A stretch of DNA of 64,000 nucleotides, taken from positions 62,001 to 126,000 of the IMG/VR virus record IMGVR_UViG_3300017963_000204. One strand, given 5' to 3'. Source of the DNA: a virus. The translations under genes and the position numbers were made by a program. The notes below the pieces were generated by a model that was not told the origin of the DNA, did no database searches, and saw nothing but the letters and a program-made list of their open reading frames with translations. Below, in pieces: positions 30,310 through 38,543 of this stretch. Numbering within the stretch: position 1 is the stretch's first letter; each line of letters begins with the position of its first letter.

Positions 30310-30480
30310 TCAACCTCGGCAGAGCCGACGCCCTCGGGGTCCGGCTCGGGCGTCTGGGACGAGGCTGAGTCTGGAGAGGGGCAGGGGCCAGTCGAGAGAG
30401 GAAGTCGTTCGATCTCGAAATTGACCTCCGCGGGCTCTCCGCGCTGGTGCCGTTTCTTCGACGTCACCTGCCTCATGGGA
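30310..30480 (-). repeat. FGE cassette 1 (next to the constant domain)
   Basis: It contains RRARGGQFRDR and ends RGRRLCRG. It follows the constant domain directly but is in the -1 frame relative to it. Confidence 0.8.
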
Positions 30481-31292
30481 GGGTCCGGCTTCTGCTCCGC
30501 CATAGTGATGTCGGGCTTCGCGTGCTTCATGTGTTCGGCGTATTCGTCCCAGCACCACTCCCAGACGTTCCCCAGGCAGTCGTAGAGGCCCCACCTGTTC
30601 GGAGCCAGCTGCCGAACCGCATGAGTCCGACCATCTGAGTTCTGGTCAAACCAGGCGATCTCTTCCAGAGACGCCTCGCGCCACTCGACTTCGCCACCAC
30701 ACCGGTCGCACACCCCAATCTCGTACCGCGCACCGTCGCTGCCCGCCCTGGCGGCGTACTCCCACTCCACCTCGGACGGGATCCGGAAGCCCGGGCCCTC
30801 CTTCCACAGGTAGCCCTGCTGGCGGTCCCCGATGTACGCGGGCGGTAAACCGCAGCGCTCCGAGAGCGCGTTGCAATACTCGATGGCGTCGTACCAGCTC
30901 ACGCACTCCACCGGGCGCTCGAGAGGATTGTCGCCCTGCTGGAAGTGGCTGGGGTTCTTCCCCATCACCGCTGCGTACTCGGACTGCGTGACCGGCGCAG
31001 AAGCCATCCAGTACGTGTTCTCGATCGTCACCTCGATCTGATGCTCGTTCCGCCACCGACCATCTTCGTCCGGCGGACTGCCCAACACGTCCGTACCGGC
31101 AGGGATCTCCACCAGCTCCGGGATCACAACGCCCTCCAGACGTGCGAGGTCAAGGCGCGCGAGCACGTCCCCTCCCCGGCTGCGAAGCCGCAGGAACTCC
31201 CGGAGAGCCGCCTCGTCATTGTCCACCGCCAGCTTCCCCAAGCGCTCGAGCTGCCGCACGTTGGTCGTTGATTCTCTCGTTGTCTCCACCGT
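30313..31292 (-). CDS. FGE-sulfatase/CLec-fold protein, constant part
   Basis: A GTG start at 31292 follows CCAACGGAGGGG. The first ~35 residues carry the recurring N-terminal module (RQLERLGKLAVDND). The FGE-sulfatase domain follows: GTDVLGSPPDEDGR, NTYWMASAPVTQSEY, PVECVSWYDAIEYCNAL, FRIPSEVEWEYAAR and GNVWEWCWDEY near residue 245. The expected RGG...GFR end is supplied only by cassette 1 in the -1 frame. If translation stays in frame it continues as a Ser/Pro/Gly-rich chain through 13 cassettes and ends at 28254 inside cassette 14. FGE folds in phages often bind ligands on tail fibres. The end given here is where cassette 1 stops. Confidence 0.82.
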
Positions 31293-31306
31293 CCCCTCCG
31301 TTGGTC

Positions 31307-31606
31307 TCAGTTCTGAAGCCGCTGTCGCTGGCCCTTGAACCACAAGCCCGAGTCCTGCTCCTTTTGGTTGTCGTAGCTCTCCACGTCCCAGTCGGCGTGG
31401 TAGAACGTGACCCGCACGAGGTTCTGCTCCTGGTGATCCAGGTTGAGCGGAAGGTCGCGCCACGAGATGCGGCACCCATACGGGTCCTTCGCCAGACGCT
31501 CATTGATAGCCACGATCACCGGACCCAGGTCCCGCTCCTTGTTCTTCTTCCACTGCTCACGCGCACTCACTGGCGTGATTGGCTCGACTTTCTGGTTGCT
31601 GCCCAT
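31307..31606 (-). CDS. Unknown 99-aa protein
   Basis: It starts MGSNQKVEPITPVSARE. Basic N half then a beta-rich part (LVRVTFYHADWDVESY). It lies just before the FGE gene and may be co-expressed with it. The function is unknown. Confidence 0.75.
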   Translation of the reverse strand: MGSNQKVEPITPVSAREQWKKNKERDLGPVIVAINERLAKDPYGCRISWRDLPLNLDHQEQNLVRVTFYHADWDVESYDNQKEQDSGLWFKGQRQRLQN

Positions 31607-31621
31607 CGGTCTACGTCTCCT

Positions 31622-31846
31622 TCACCAATCCCCGTCATGTACTTCGAGGTCCTGCTTCGAAGCCTCGATCGCCCTCACAATCACCTCCTCTCGGATCTCC
31701 AGGAGCTCTGATGCCAGCGCGTGCAAGACCAGCTCCGTGATCGCCTTGCTCCTGCTGATCCCGCCCCGATGCCGGCAGTACGAATCCACCCGCTCCAGCA
31801 TCGCCGTCAGGGTGTACAAGCACACCCGAGCTGTGTCACGCCCCAC
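31622..31846 (-). CDS. Helical 74-aa protein (ribbon-helix-helix-like)
   Basis: A GTG start at 31846 follows GGGAGG by 6 bases. LERVDSYCRHRGGISRSKAI resembles the ribbon-helix-helix core; the end is an acidic helix. Probably a regulator of the FGE operon that it heads. Confidence 0.68.
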   Translation of the reverse strand: MGRDTARVCLYTLTAMLERVDSYCRHRGGISRSKAITELVLHALASELLEIREEVIVRAIEASKQDLEVHDGDW

Positions 31847-31899
31847 GTCATACCTCCCGTCACCCTGATGTCACACCAGAGTAGGACAACAGTCACATA

Positions 31900-31927
31900 A
31901 CTATATCGGTCGTTCCCCGGTTGTCAA
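31900..31927 (-). promoter_or_regulatory. Promoter of the FGE operon
   Basis: TTGACA (31922-31927), 16 bases, TATAGT (31900-31905), minus strand. Confidence 0.65.
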
Positions 31928-31930
31928 GGC

Positions 31931-32137
31931 CTATGTGTCGGGGAGCTCGTCTTCTCGGTAGAAACGCCACGTAGGCATCCCGTCCGGGTCGAGCGCATTC
32001 ATTACAAGATAGGCCAACGCCGTCGCACGGCTGACCTTCTGAACCCCATGCACCACGCAGAGATACTTCGCCAGAAGATCCAGGCGATCAAGGACCTCCG
32101 GCAGCAAGCGAAAAGAGGTCGGCTTCGTATTGCTCAT
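31931..32137 (-). CDS. Ribbon-helix-helix-like protein, 68 aa
   Basis: MSNTKPTSFRLLPEVLDRLD then SRATALAYLVMNAL has the strand-helix-helix pattern of Arc/MetJ-type repressors. It is divergent from the Bro-N gene, with 116 bases between, and may regulate both. Confidence 0.68.
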   Translation of the reverse strand: MSNTKPTSFRLLPEVLDRLDLLAKYLCVVHGVQKVSRATALAYLVMNALDPDGMPTWRFYREDELPDT

Positions 32138-32253
32138 CAGCAAGACTCCTGTTAGGGTGAGTGAGCTACATCGGTGTAGTACATACAAAAACGTACCCGA
32201 TCCGAAGCGGGAAGGGAAGGGGTATCACCGAAAGAAGGGGAGCTTGTAGGAAG
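32138..32253. promoter_or_regulatory. Divergent control region
   Basis: Holds a dyad CTACA-TCGG-TGTAG at 32166-32179 between the divergent repressor-like and Bro-N genes; a plausible operator. No clear sigma-70 promoter is seen for the plus strand. Confidence 0.4.
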
Positions 32254-34152
32254 ATGGCGACACAACGGCGGAAACTGTTCCCGGCCCTGATTGTCGATCT
32301 GACCCCCATCGAACTGGCTGCGAAGGGCCTGGTTTCGACGCATACGTTCGGCCAGCAGTTCGAGTTGCAACCAACCACTCTCACCGCATCCGCGGGCGCG
32401 AACTATTTCCCCGCGGTTCGGACCACAGCCAAGTGCAGGGACAAGCGCTACGCCTACCCCAGGGATATGCGTTGCTACCTGGCCAGCCACAAGTTCCACA
32501 CGAAAGAGGGGGAGGAACCTGTGGAACTGCCCCAGGCGCTCTTCAATGACCCCTACGACCCCCCGGGAGGGTTCAAGACCCGCCTGGACTGGAACCCGAG
32601 CTCCTGGCGCGTAGGCGACCCGTTCCCGAAATTCGACTCGGGACCTGACCTGGAAGGCTGCGAAGAACTCGAGGGGGACGAGCTCCTGAAGAAGGCGGTG
32701 GAACTTCTGGACTTCGGCTACTTCCTGAAGGCCACCGGCAAGCTCCTTGGACGGTCTCCCACAGTGCTGCGCGAACTCCTGATAGACGCCGGCGAATGGC
32801 CCCGGAAAGACCTCGGAGGCCAGAAGACTCGTAAACGGGGCGTCGTCGAAGAACCAGAGCCGGAAGAGCCGGAGCCCGAAGCAGCTGCCGAAGAGCCGCA
32901 ACCGGAGCCAGAGCCGGAGCCGGAAGAGCCAGAAGCCGAGGTCGTGGATGAAGACGAAGACCTCGGAGAAGACTTCAGAGACCTAGGAGAGCCCGAGTTC
33001 AGCCCCGAAGGCATCCTGACCCTCTATTTCGAGAATCACCCCTTCCAGCTGACCGATAGCAATACACACCCCTTCGTCATCAAAGATGCTTGTGATTACC
33101 TGGAGATCCAGAACGCCCGCCAGGCTGCCGATCGGCTAGACAAGGATGATGTATGTTCAACATATATCATCGACTCGCTGGGCAGACCTCAGAAAACGCT
33201 CACCTGCAACTTCCCCGGCTACCTGGATCTCGTGATGGGGGCTCGGTCTTCGGACCGTGCACGCCCCTTCCAGCGGTGGGTAACACACACCGTTCTGCCC
33301 ACTCTTGCCAAACTGGGGACGTACACTCTGGGACAAGAACAGGCCGCTCATGGCTCGCCGCTGCCGGGGGACCTCGAGCGCCTCTTCATGCAGCAGGCAG
33401 AGATCAACGTCCAACAATCCCGGATCAACGCCCAGCACGCCGAGACCATCTCCACCCTGGAAGAGCTGGTCGGGAAAATGATGGGGGGCATCGACGACTT
33501 CGTGAAGAGTGCTTCGAAGCGCTTCGAAGAGGTCGAAGAACGAACGGACCAAGCTGAAGAGCGTATTTCCAACCTGGAAGAAACCCTGAAGAACGCCCTG
33601 GAAGACCCGTTCCTCGGAAACGACGCTGCGAACCAGGACAGGCACATCTTGAACGCGATCGCCAAGGCCAGGGGCATGGCCATCTTCTTCGGCACCAGCG
33701 ACGGTGCCCGGATCGAAAGACAACTCCGAATTTGTCCCGAGGGCTCTCCCGAACACGACAAGCTGAAGTCCGAGAAGTGGAAAAAAGCCAGACCCCACAT
33801 CAAAGGTGTATACACGGCCTTCTACCGCTACCTGCTCCGCCATTCCCGGAACCCTGTCATCGACGTGTGCGCCCGCAAACGCAGAGATGTGGAGCTCGTC
33901 AAGAAAGCCAACGGCGCCAAGGCCGCCAAACGGTTCGAAGGGATCGCTCGTCTGATCGACTACATCAGAGTCGAAGAGATGCCGGAAGCGTTGACCCTCC
34001 TGGTTCGCTCCTGTCTGGAAGAAGGGTTCTATCCCGTGCTGTTCCACGAACAACCCCGCATCCGGGAACTGATACGGGATATCCGGTACAAGAAAGAAAA
34101 CAAACCGCGTGGTTCCAACGGAACGCCGCCGGAACCGCCCCCGAGCCCCTGA
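32254..34152 (+). CDS. Bro-N domain protein with acidic linker and coiled coil
   Basis: The ATG at 32254 follows AAGAAGGGG; the open frame upstream is not needed. Residues ~200-235 are an acidic Glu/Pro repeat linker. Residues ~250-375 are a Bro-N domain (HPFVIKDACDYLEIQNARQA, LTCNFPGYLDLVMGA, RPFQRWVTHTVLPTL). Residues ~410-480 are a coiled coil. A C-terminal helical domain of ~160 residues follows. Bro-N/KilA-C type proteins of phages and nucleocytoplasmic viruses bind DNA and act as anti-repressors or regulators. It is one of only three plus-strand genes. Confidence 0.88.
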   Translation: MATQRRKLFPALIVDLTPIELAAKGLVSTHTFGQQFELQPTTLTASAGANYFPAVRTTAKCRDKRYAYPRDMRCYLASHKFHTKEGEEPVELPQALFNDPYDPPGGFKTRLDWNPSSWRVGDPFPKFDSGPDLEGCEELEGDELLKKAVELLDFGYFLKATGKLLGRSPTVLRELLIDAGEWPRKDLGGQKTRKRGVVEEPEPEEPEPEAAAEEPQPEPEPEPEEPEAEVVDEDEDLGEDFRDLGEPEFSPEGILTLYFENHPFQLTDSNTHPFVIKDACDYLEIQNARQAADRLDKDDVCSTYIIDSLGRPQKTLTCNFPGYLDLVMGARSSDRARPFQRWVTHTVLPTLAKLGTYTLGQEQAAHGSPLPGDLERLFMQQAEINVQQSRINAQHAETISTLEELVGKMMGGIDDFVKSASKRFEEVEERTDQAEERISNLEETLKNALEDPFLGNDAANQDRHILNAIAKARGMAIFFGTSDGARIERQLRICPEGSPEHDKLKSEKWKKARPHIKGVYTAFYRYLLRHSRNPVIDVCARKRRDVELVKKANGAKAAKRFEGIARLIDYIRVEEMPEALTLLVRSCLEEGFYPVLFHEQPRIRELIRDIRYKKENKPRGSNGTPPEPPPSP

Positions 34153-34844
34153 TCAACGGTCCTCCTTCCACAGGGTCTTGCCTGCCCCGGAACAGTACGA
34201 GTCCCAGGACAGGGCCGGTGCCTCGATCGGCTTCGGAAGGGGCGCCGTGAGCTCGGTCTTCTCCTTGTCGACCCCGTACTCTTCCAGGCAGCGTTTCTCG
34301 ACTTCCTTCACGAAGTCCACCACCCAGTAGATCGACTTGCCGGTCAGATCCACGAGGAATTCGAACAGTATCCGGCATCGGGCCACAGGGTTGGGATCGA
34401 GCTCCAGGCCCCACTCCGCCCCCAATCTGAGCCCCTTCTGCGTGATCGCCACGAAGCGCTCGTCGCAGACGAACACATCGGCGCCCCAGCAGATCTCGAT
34501 CCCGAGACGGATGGACTCCATGGAAGCAAACACGAAGTGGGAGAGATCTCCCAGCTCGGTCGCCTGATAGGGGTCCAAGGTCTCTTCGCCATCTGCCTCC
34601 TGGAACACCCGCTCCAGGAAAGAGCCCTCGCAAGGCACAGAGAGATCCCCGCCCGTCCCCTCCCCCGGGAAGAACTCGCACGAACGCATCGTGGAGGCCC
34701 ACACGTTCGCCGTCTCGCCCTCCCCCATGGGCACCTGTATCAAAGGGACCTCGTTCGGGAGGTGCCCGAAAGAGATCCAGCGGACGGGGAGCTCGAACTT
34801 GTTGCGCGCCCAGACCTTCTTCCGTCGTCGCTTTATCCGGCCCA
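34153..34844 (-). CDS. Unknown 230-aa protein
   Basis: It starts MGRIKRRRKKVWARNK. Beta-rich middle (VPLIQVPMGEGETANVW) and a helical end. It is convergent with the Bro-N gene, whose stop codon it abuts. The function is unknown. Confidence 0.75.
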
Positions 34845-35135
34845 TCAGTCGTCGTACTCCCCGCGCATCAGGGACTTGACCCGCGAATTCTGGGCGGCGC
34901 CTACGACCCCGTGCAAAGCACCCCAGCACAGGAAGTGGACGAACAGCGACGCAAGGAGCCCGATCACCGGGAACTCGTATTCGACGTTGGCGTCGCTCAC
35001 CAGGTCGACCAGGACCGCACCGGCCAGCCACACGAAGAAGAACACAACGACCGCGCCCGAGAGGTAGTAGAGCCCCTTCACCAGCAGCGCGATCGGCAGC
35101 ACGGCCAGCCAGAACCACTGTCGTAGCTTCTTCAT
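34845..35135 (-). CDS. Membrane protein, 96 aa, three helices
   Basis: MKKLRQWFWLAVLPIALLVK begins a first hydrophobic segment; two more follow at ~25-45 and ~60-80. The last 20 residues are polar. A candidate small inner-membrane protein (holin-like size, but no other support). Confidence 0.75.
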   Translation of the reverse strand: MKKLRQWFWLAVLPIALLVKGLYYLSGAVVVFFFVWLAGAVLVDLVSDANVEYEFPVIGLLASLFVHFLCWGALHGVVGAAQNSRVKSLMRGEYDD

Positions 35136-36340
35136 GGCGCCTCCCACACTCCGAGCTCTTCCAGACGGGCTCGGCTGCAGACTTCTCCCCTGCGAGCCAG
35201 GTCCAACACCATCACACCAGGCTCGACTAGCATGCACCACCCCGGGGAAGGTTCGTAGTCGAACCAGAACTCCCGAATGCTCTCCGGCGACGCCCCGCAG
35301 AGAAGCGTCTGGAGCTCCCTGGCCGTGCAAGAAATCACATAGGCCTGATCGCCATTGATGCGATCAAGGTTCGACGACAAATACAGGAAGCGATGCTTCA
35401 GACCGGGCGCGTCTTGTGTCCCGTCGTATGGAGGGGGTGGATCGGACGATCCGGACCCGTCGTCCCCGCGTTCGTGTGCTTGTTCCACCACTCGAGCAGC
35501 TTGTCCTGGTTCGCCAACAGCTCCCGGCGCTGCTCCTTGGTCAGGCTGGCCAGCAGCTGCCCCTCCTCGCTCTCTAGGAGCCGCATCAGAGACTTCCTCG
35601 AGCCCTTCTTCGGTCGAACCATCGTGTCTATCACTGCGTCCAGGTCCCTCTGAGACGGCGGCTTGTACCTTCCCGTCATCCCCATCAGCAGAGACTGGTA
35701 CCACGTCTTTCCTGAAAAGAGCTCCGAAGCCTTGTTCGAGCCGCGCGTCGTACTCTTCTTTCCCGAGAACTCGTTGCATCGTCGCTTCGTACTCATCGCG
35801 TTCACGAACCCCCTGGTCGATCTCGTAAATCCGGGTTTCCTGGTTCCCGATCAAGTGCCGCAAGTGGCCCGCAAGACCATCGCTTCCGGCCTCTTCCGCA
35901 AATCGACGTGTTTCCTGGAGTTGCGACAAGACCTTCTGCTCGAGAACCTTCTGTTTTAGAAGGTTCTCCTTCAAGGCGTCTTTGCCGTAGTCTACGATAC
36001 CCTTCAAGAAAGCCGTCAGGGTCACTACCTGCCCTGTGTGGGGCTTTCTGATAGACGTCGACACCGTGAGCCCGTCTACAGGGGTCCTCAAGAACCCCAC
36101 GACGTCTGTTCCATCGGGGCGCAGCGACTGAGGGGCTCGCGGAAGGAGCTCCCGGTTGACCCTCTTCACGAGGTCGTTGATGAAACGGAGCTTCTTTCGG
36201 GCTCGGTCCTGGCAGCCCATCGCATATCGACAGGCGTCGTTGAGTGTCTCTTGCAGTTCGGTGTCGGCGTCTTCGAGCTCGTACCGAATCTCACCGGCCA
36301 GCTCGCGCAGCTCCCGGTCGTGCTTCCGTCCTGCGTTCAT
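35132..36340 (-). CDS. Coiled-coil 402-aa protein, paralogous domain
   Basis: It starts MNAGRKHDRELRELAGE. Residues ~50-130 (FINDLVKRVNRELLPRAPQS...) share a domain with the 445-aa gene upstream. Its C terminus (LYLSSNLDRINGDQAYVIS) is a separate folded part. The middle is Gly/Ala-rich and coincides with the overlapping frame 35398-35805. The function is unknown. Confidence 0.72.
   Translation of the reverse strand: MNAGRKHDRELRELAGEIRYELEDADTELQETLNDACRYAMGCQDRARKKLRFINDLVKRVNRELLPRAPQSLRPDGTDVVGFLRTPVDGLTVSTSIRKPHTGQVVTLTAFLKGIVDYGKDALKENLLKQKVLEQKVLSQLQETRRFAEEAGSDGLAGHLRHLIGNQETRIYEIDQGVRERDEYEATMQRVLGKEEYDARLEQGFGALFRKDVVPVSADGDDGKVQAAVSEGPGRSDRHDGSTEEGLEEVSDAAPRERGGAAAGQPDQGAAPGAVGEPGQAARVVEQAHERGDDGSGSSDPPPPYDGTQDAPGLKHRFLYLSSNLDRINGDQAYVISCTARELQTLLCGASPESIREFWFDYEPSPGWCMLVEPGVMVLDLARRGEVCSRARLEELGVWEAP
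35398..35805 (-). CDS. Overprinted 135-aa frame inside the 402-aa gene
   Basis: This frame (MNAMSTKRRCNEFSG...) is embedded in a different register of the same strand and looks more protein-like than the host frame here, with helices such as LDAVIDTMVRPKKG and LTKEQRRELLANQ. It could be a true overlapping gene, or the low-complexity middle of the host frame may be its shadow. Confidence 0.5.
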   Translation of the reverse strand: MNAMSTKRRCNEFSGKKSTTRGSNKASELFSGKTWYQSLLMGMTGRYKPPSQRDLDAVIDTMVRPKKGSRKSLMRLLESEEGQLLASLTKEQRRELLANQDKLLEWWNKHTNAGTTGPDRPIHPLHTTGHKTRPV

Positions 36341-37674
36341 GTCACCTCCGCGATCTCTCGTATTTCCCGCAAGAGAGCTTCGACGTCCCACGGCTCCTCA
36401 TAGGCCGCTTCGACGAGGTCCTTGATCCGCCGAACCTTCAGGTTCAGCTCCGTCTTGAGGGGCTTGGTCGGAGGAGCCTCTTGTGGTTCCTCCTCTGCAT
36501 CAACCGCCGCCTTCCAGACACGATCGAAGAGGTCTCTGAGGGGCTTGACGTTGGGCTGACGAATGTCCAGAGTGACACGGAAGCTGTCACTGTTGAGAAA
36601 CACGAACTCCTCGGTGCCCTCCCTCAGAGACTCTGGCACCAACGGCAGAACCTCCTCGTTGACTCTCCTGATAATGCGGTTGATAGGGGAGAAGATCTCC
36701 TCCCAGACCTTGTCCTGCGCTTCGCGTGCGATGTCGGTGCAATGGTTGACTTCTAGCTGGATCTCGTAAAGAAGGTCGTCAAAGTCATCTACGAAACCGC
36801 CGATGAGCTCGGCCGCCCTCGAGAGTTGGCTCTTCTGCTGGGCGGTCACAATGACAACCTGCTCCTTCATCGCCTTCGCGCGAGCGATCGCGTGCTCCTG
36901 GGAGTAGAGCGCCCAGCGGTTCAGGTCTTCGCTGGCATGGGGGTGGTCCGCCTCACAGCGGGGACCGATCAGATGCGTCCTCGGGTCGATCTGAACGTAC
37001 CAGCCGAGCTCCCGGCACTCGGCGATCCCGGGGAAGAGCCCCGTCCACCGGGTCAGCTCCGGATCGTGCCCCTCGCAGTCGCAGATCATCCGTTGCAGCA
37101 TGCACTCCGAGCAGAACTCGATGTCGCAACCGTCGAAGTGCTGCTCCCCGGGAGCCACCCCGCAATCGGGACAGTTCCTCATCCCCTCCGTCGACATGAA
37201 CGTCGCGAAGTCGTCGCCCTCCTGCTTGATCAGCGCCTCCCGGCAGCCCCCGCAGAGAGACATCGAGCCCTTGCGACCGTCTTCTCCGGGCTCCTTCTCC
37301 GTTGCGATGACGATGGGGGGATGCTCGCACCGCACCCGATACCCGTCGCGGGGGTTGCCGATCTTCCCGCCCATGGTGAAAGGACCGTTCCCGGGCACGT
37401 CCGCCTGGCAGCGCTCCAGGTCCACCGGTTCCAGCTTGTTCGTCATTTCTGCTCCCTCCTCCGCGAGCTTGCTCCAACGCCTCTCTCCCGCCCACTCGTC
37501 CTTGGCGCCTGGCCATCGAGTGCCACAAGCAGGGCAGTAGTTGCAGGTGTATTCAGCATTCGGAGCAATAAGGATCAGCTCCCCGTCGCCTCCCTCGAAC
37601 TGTGCTCGAGCAATCGCTACGTCGGGACAGCGATCGGGGTGTATATCGCAGTGGTACTCCAACTGCTGCTTCAT
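36337..37674 (-). CDS. Zinc-site plus coiled-coil 445-aa protein
   Basis: It starts MKQQLEYHCDIHPDRCP, with CNYCPACG near 43-50, CGGCREA near 140, CPDCG near 165 and CSECMLQRMICDC near 185-200. The C half shares the INRIIRRVNEEVLPLVPESL domain with the downstream gene. A strong internal ribosome site (GGAGGGAG) before an ATG at 37446 (MTNKLEPV) could give a second product. The function is unknown. Confidence 0.75.
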   Translation of the reverse strand: MKQQLEYHCDIHPDRCPDVAIARAQFEGGDGELILIAPNAEYTCNYCPACGTRWPGAKDEWAGERRWSKLAEEGAEMTNKLEPVDLERCQADVPGNGPFTMGGKIGNPRDGYRVRCEHPPIVIATEKEPGEDGRKGSMSLCGGCREALIKQEGDDFATFMSTEGMRNCPDCGVAPGEQHFDGCDIEFCSECMLQRMICDCEGHDPELTRWTGLFPGIAECRELGWYVQIDPRTHLIGPRCEADHPHASEDLNRWALYSQEHAIARAKAMKEQVVIVTAQQKSQLSRAAELIGGFVDDFDDLLYEIQLEVNHCTDIAREAQDKVWEEIFSPINRIIRRVNEEVLPLVPESLREGTEEFVFLNSDSFRVTLDIRQPNVKPLRDLFDRVWKAAVDAEEEPQEAPPTKPLKTELNLKVRRIKDLVEAAYEEPWDVEALLREIREIAEVT

Positions 37675-37678
37675 GAAC

Positions 37679-38134
37679 TCACAGCAATAAGCCCTTCCAG
37701 TCCAGGACCGCGCGCTGGCGGACCAGCATCAACGTCCCCGGGGTCTTCGTCTCCCGAACGTCCAGGCGGAAGTTGTTCCAACGCTGCGCCCTCTGAATGG
37801 GGGTCAGCCGCTGGCGCCACTCCTCGTACAGGTCCCGGATCTCCGCCCGGGTGGCCGACACCTGGACCTTCTGTCCGTGCTCCATCACAGCCGCCATCAA
37901 GCCGATCTTTTTCTCTTCCGTCATCGTCTGTCCACTCCGTTGGTTCGTTGTCTGCCACGCCCTCTCGCGGACCCTCTTGAGCAGGGCGGGGTCCGCCGGA
38001 TTCTCCCCAGCATCGAGTGCCTTCTCCAGCTCCTCCATGTACACAGCGCCGTCTGCGCCCTCTTCGAGGTGCGTCAGAACCGTTCCCAGGAATCCTTCTG
38101 CTGTTTGCAGAAACTCGGTTGAAAACTTAGTCAT
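37679..38134 (-). CDS. Unknown helical 151-aa protein
   Basis: It starts MTKFSTEFLQTAEGFLG. Helical throughout (LLKRVRERAWQTTNQ). The function is unknown. Its start overlaps the end of the upstream gene by 8 bases. Confidence 0.72.
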   Translation of the reverse strand: MTKFSTEFLQTAEGFLGTVLTHLEEGADGAVYMEELEKALDAGENPADPALLKRVRERAWQTTNQRSGQTMTEEKKIGLMAAVMEHGQKVQVSATRAEIRDLYEEWRQRLTPIQRAQRWNNFRLDVRETKTPGTLMLVRQRAVLDWKGLLL

Positions 38135-38543
38135 CGTCTTTTTCTGGTAGTGCCATACCCTCGATGGCTGCGATGATCTCGGTGAACCCGAAGCCCAGGC
38201 TGTAGCCCCGGTTCGGCTTGTTCGCGATGATGTTCTGATCCTGGAGCGCGCCCTGCTTCAGTCCGGGGATACGGAGATATGGTAGCCCCTTCGGGTTACG
38301 ACGCTCCTCTAGGAGCGCCTCCAGCACCCCCGGCGTGTAGCGCACCCAGTCCAGGACTTCGTCCCACGTGTATTTCCCTGTGGCGTGACGACCGTCGCAC
38401 CACAGACACCCGTGACAACAAAAGCGCGTAACAAGGGACCCCTCAAGGATCCCGCGGCGCCGTAGCTGCACCACCAGCGCCTCCAGGTCCTCCCGGGACC
38501 CGACCGAGTGGGCCATCTTGAGCAGCTCGGACACACTCTTCAT
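38127..38543 (-). CDS. Cys-cluster 138-aa protein
   Basis: It starts MKSVSELLKMAHSVG. CCHGCLWCDGRH near 45-57 is a likely metal site; the rest is helical with YLRIPGLKQGALQD. The N terminus weakly resembles the recurring module. Confidence 0.72.
   Translation of the reverse strand: MKSVSELLKMAHSVGSREDLEALVVQLRRRGILEGSLVTRFCCHGCLWCDGRHATGKYTWDEVLDWVRYTPGVLEALLEERRNPKGLPYLRIPGLKQGALQDQNIIANKPNRGYSLGFGFTEIIAAIEGMALPEKDDD

Larger units (their letters stand above)
27971..30312 (-). repeat. Tandem array of 15 FGE-sulfatase/CLec C-terminal cassettes
   Basis: Fifteen different segments, mostly 129-198 bases, each encode a version of the last ~45-65 residues of the FGE-sulfatase (C-type-lectin) fold: an RGGSW-like start, a variable middle and a GFRIC(W/R)G-like tail, then a stop codon. 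Cassettes 2-13 all begin CCC TTT a few bases after the previous stop. Tails are at 30322, 30136, 29986, 29788, 29656, 29497, 29338, 29206, 29074, 28909, 28780, 28639, 28486, 28266 and 28028; the 12 gaps from the first to the thirteenth are all multiples of three. None has its own start codon or ribosome site. In DGR systems this same segment is the variable region. Confidence 0.9.

Noticed and set aside
27971-30312. A diversity-generating retroelement
   Set aside because: The variable fold fits, but no reverse transcriptase or template repeat is in the window, and the cassettes differ by wholesale substitution and length rather than adenine-specific changes.
28245-30585. Plus-strand coding across the cassette array
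   Set aside because: Repeats there are the reverse complement of the GFRIC tails; no plus-strand frame yields a known fold.
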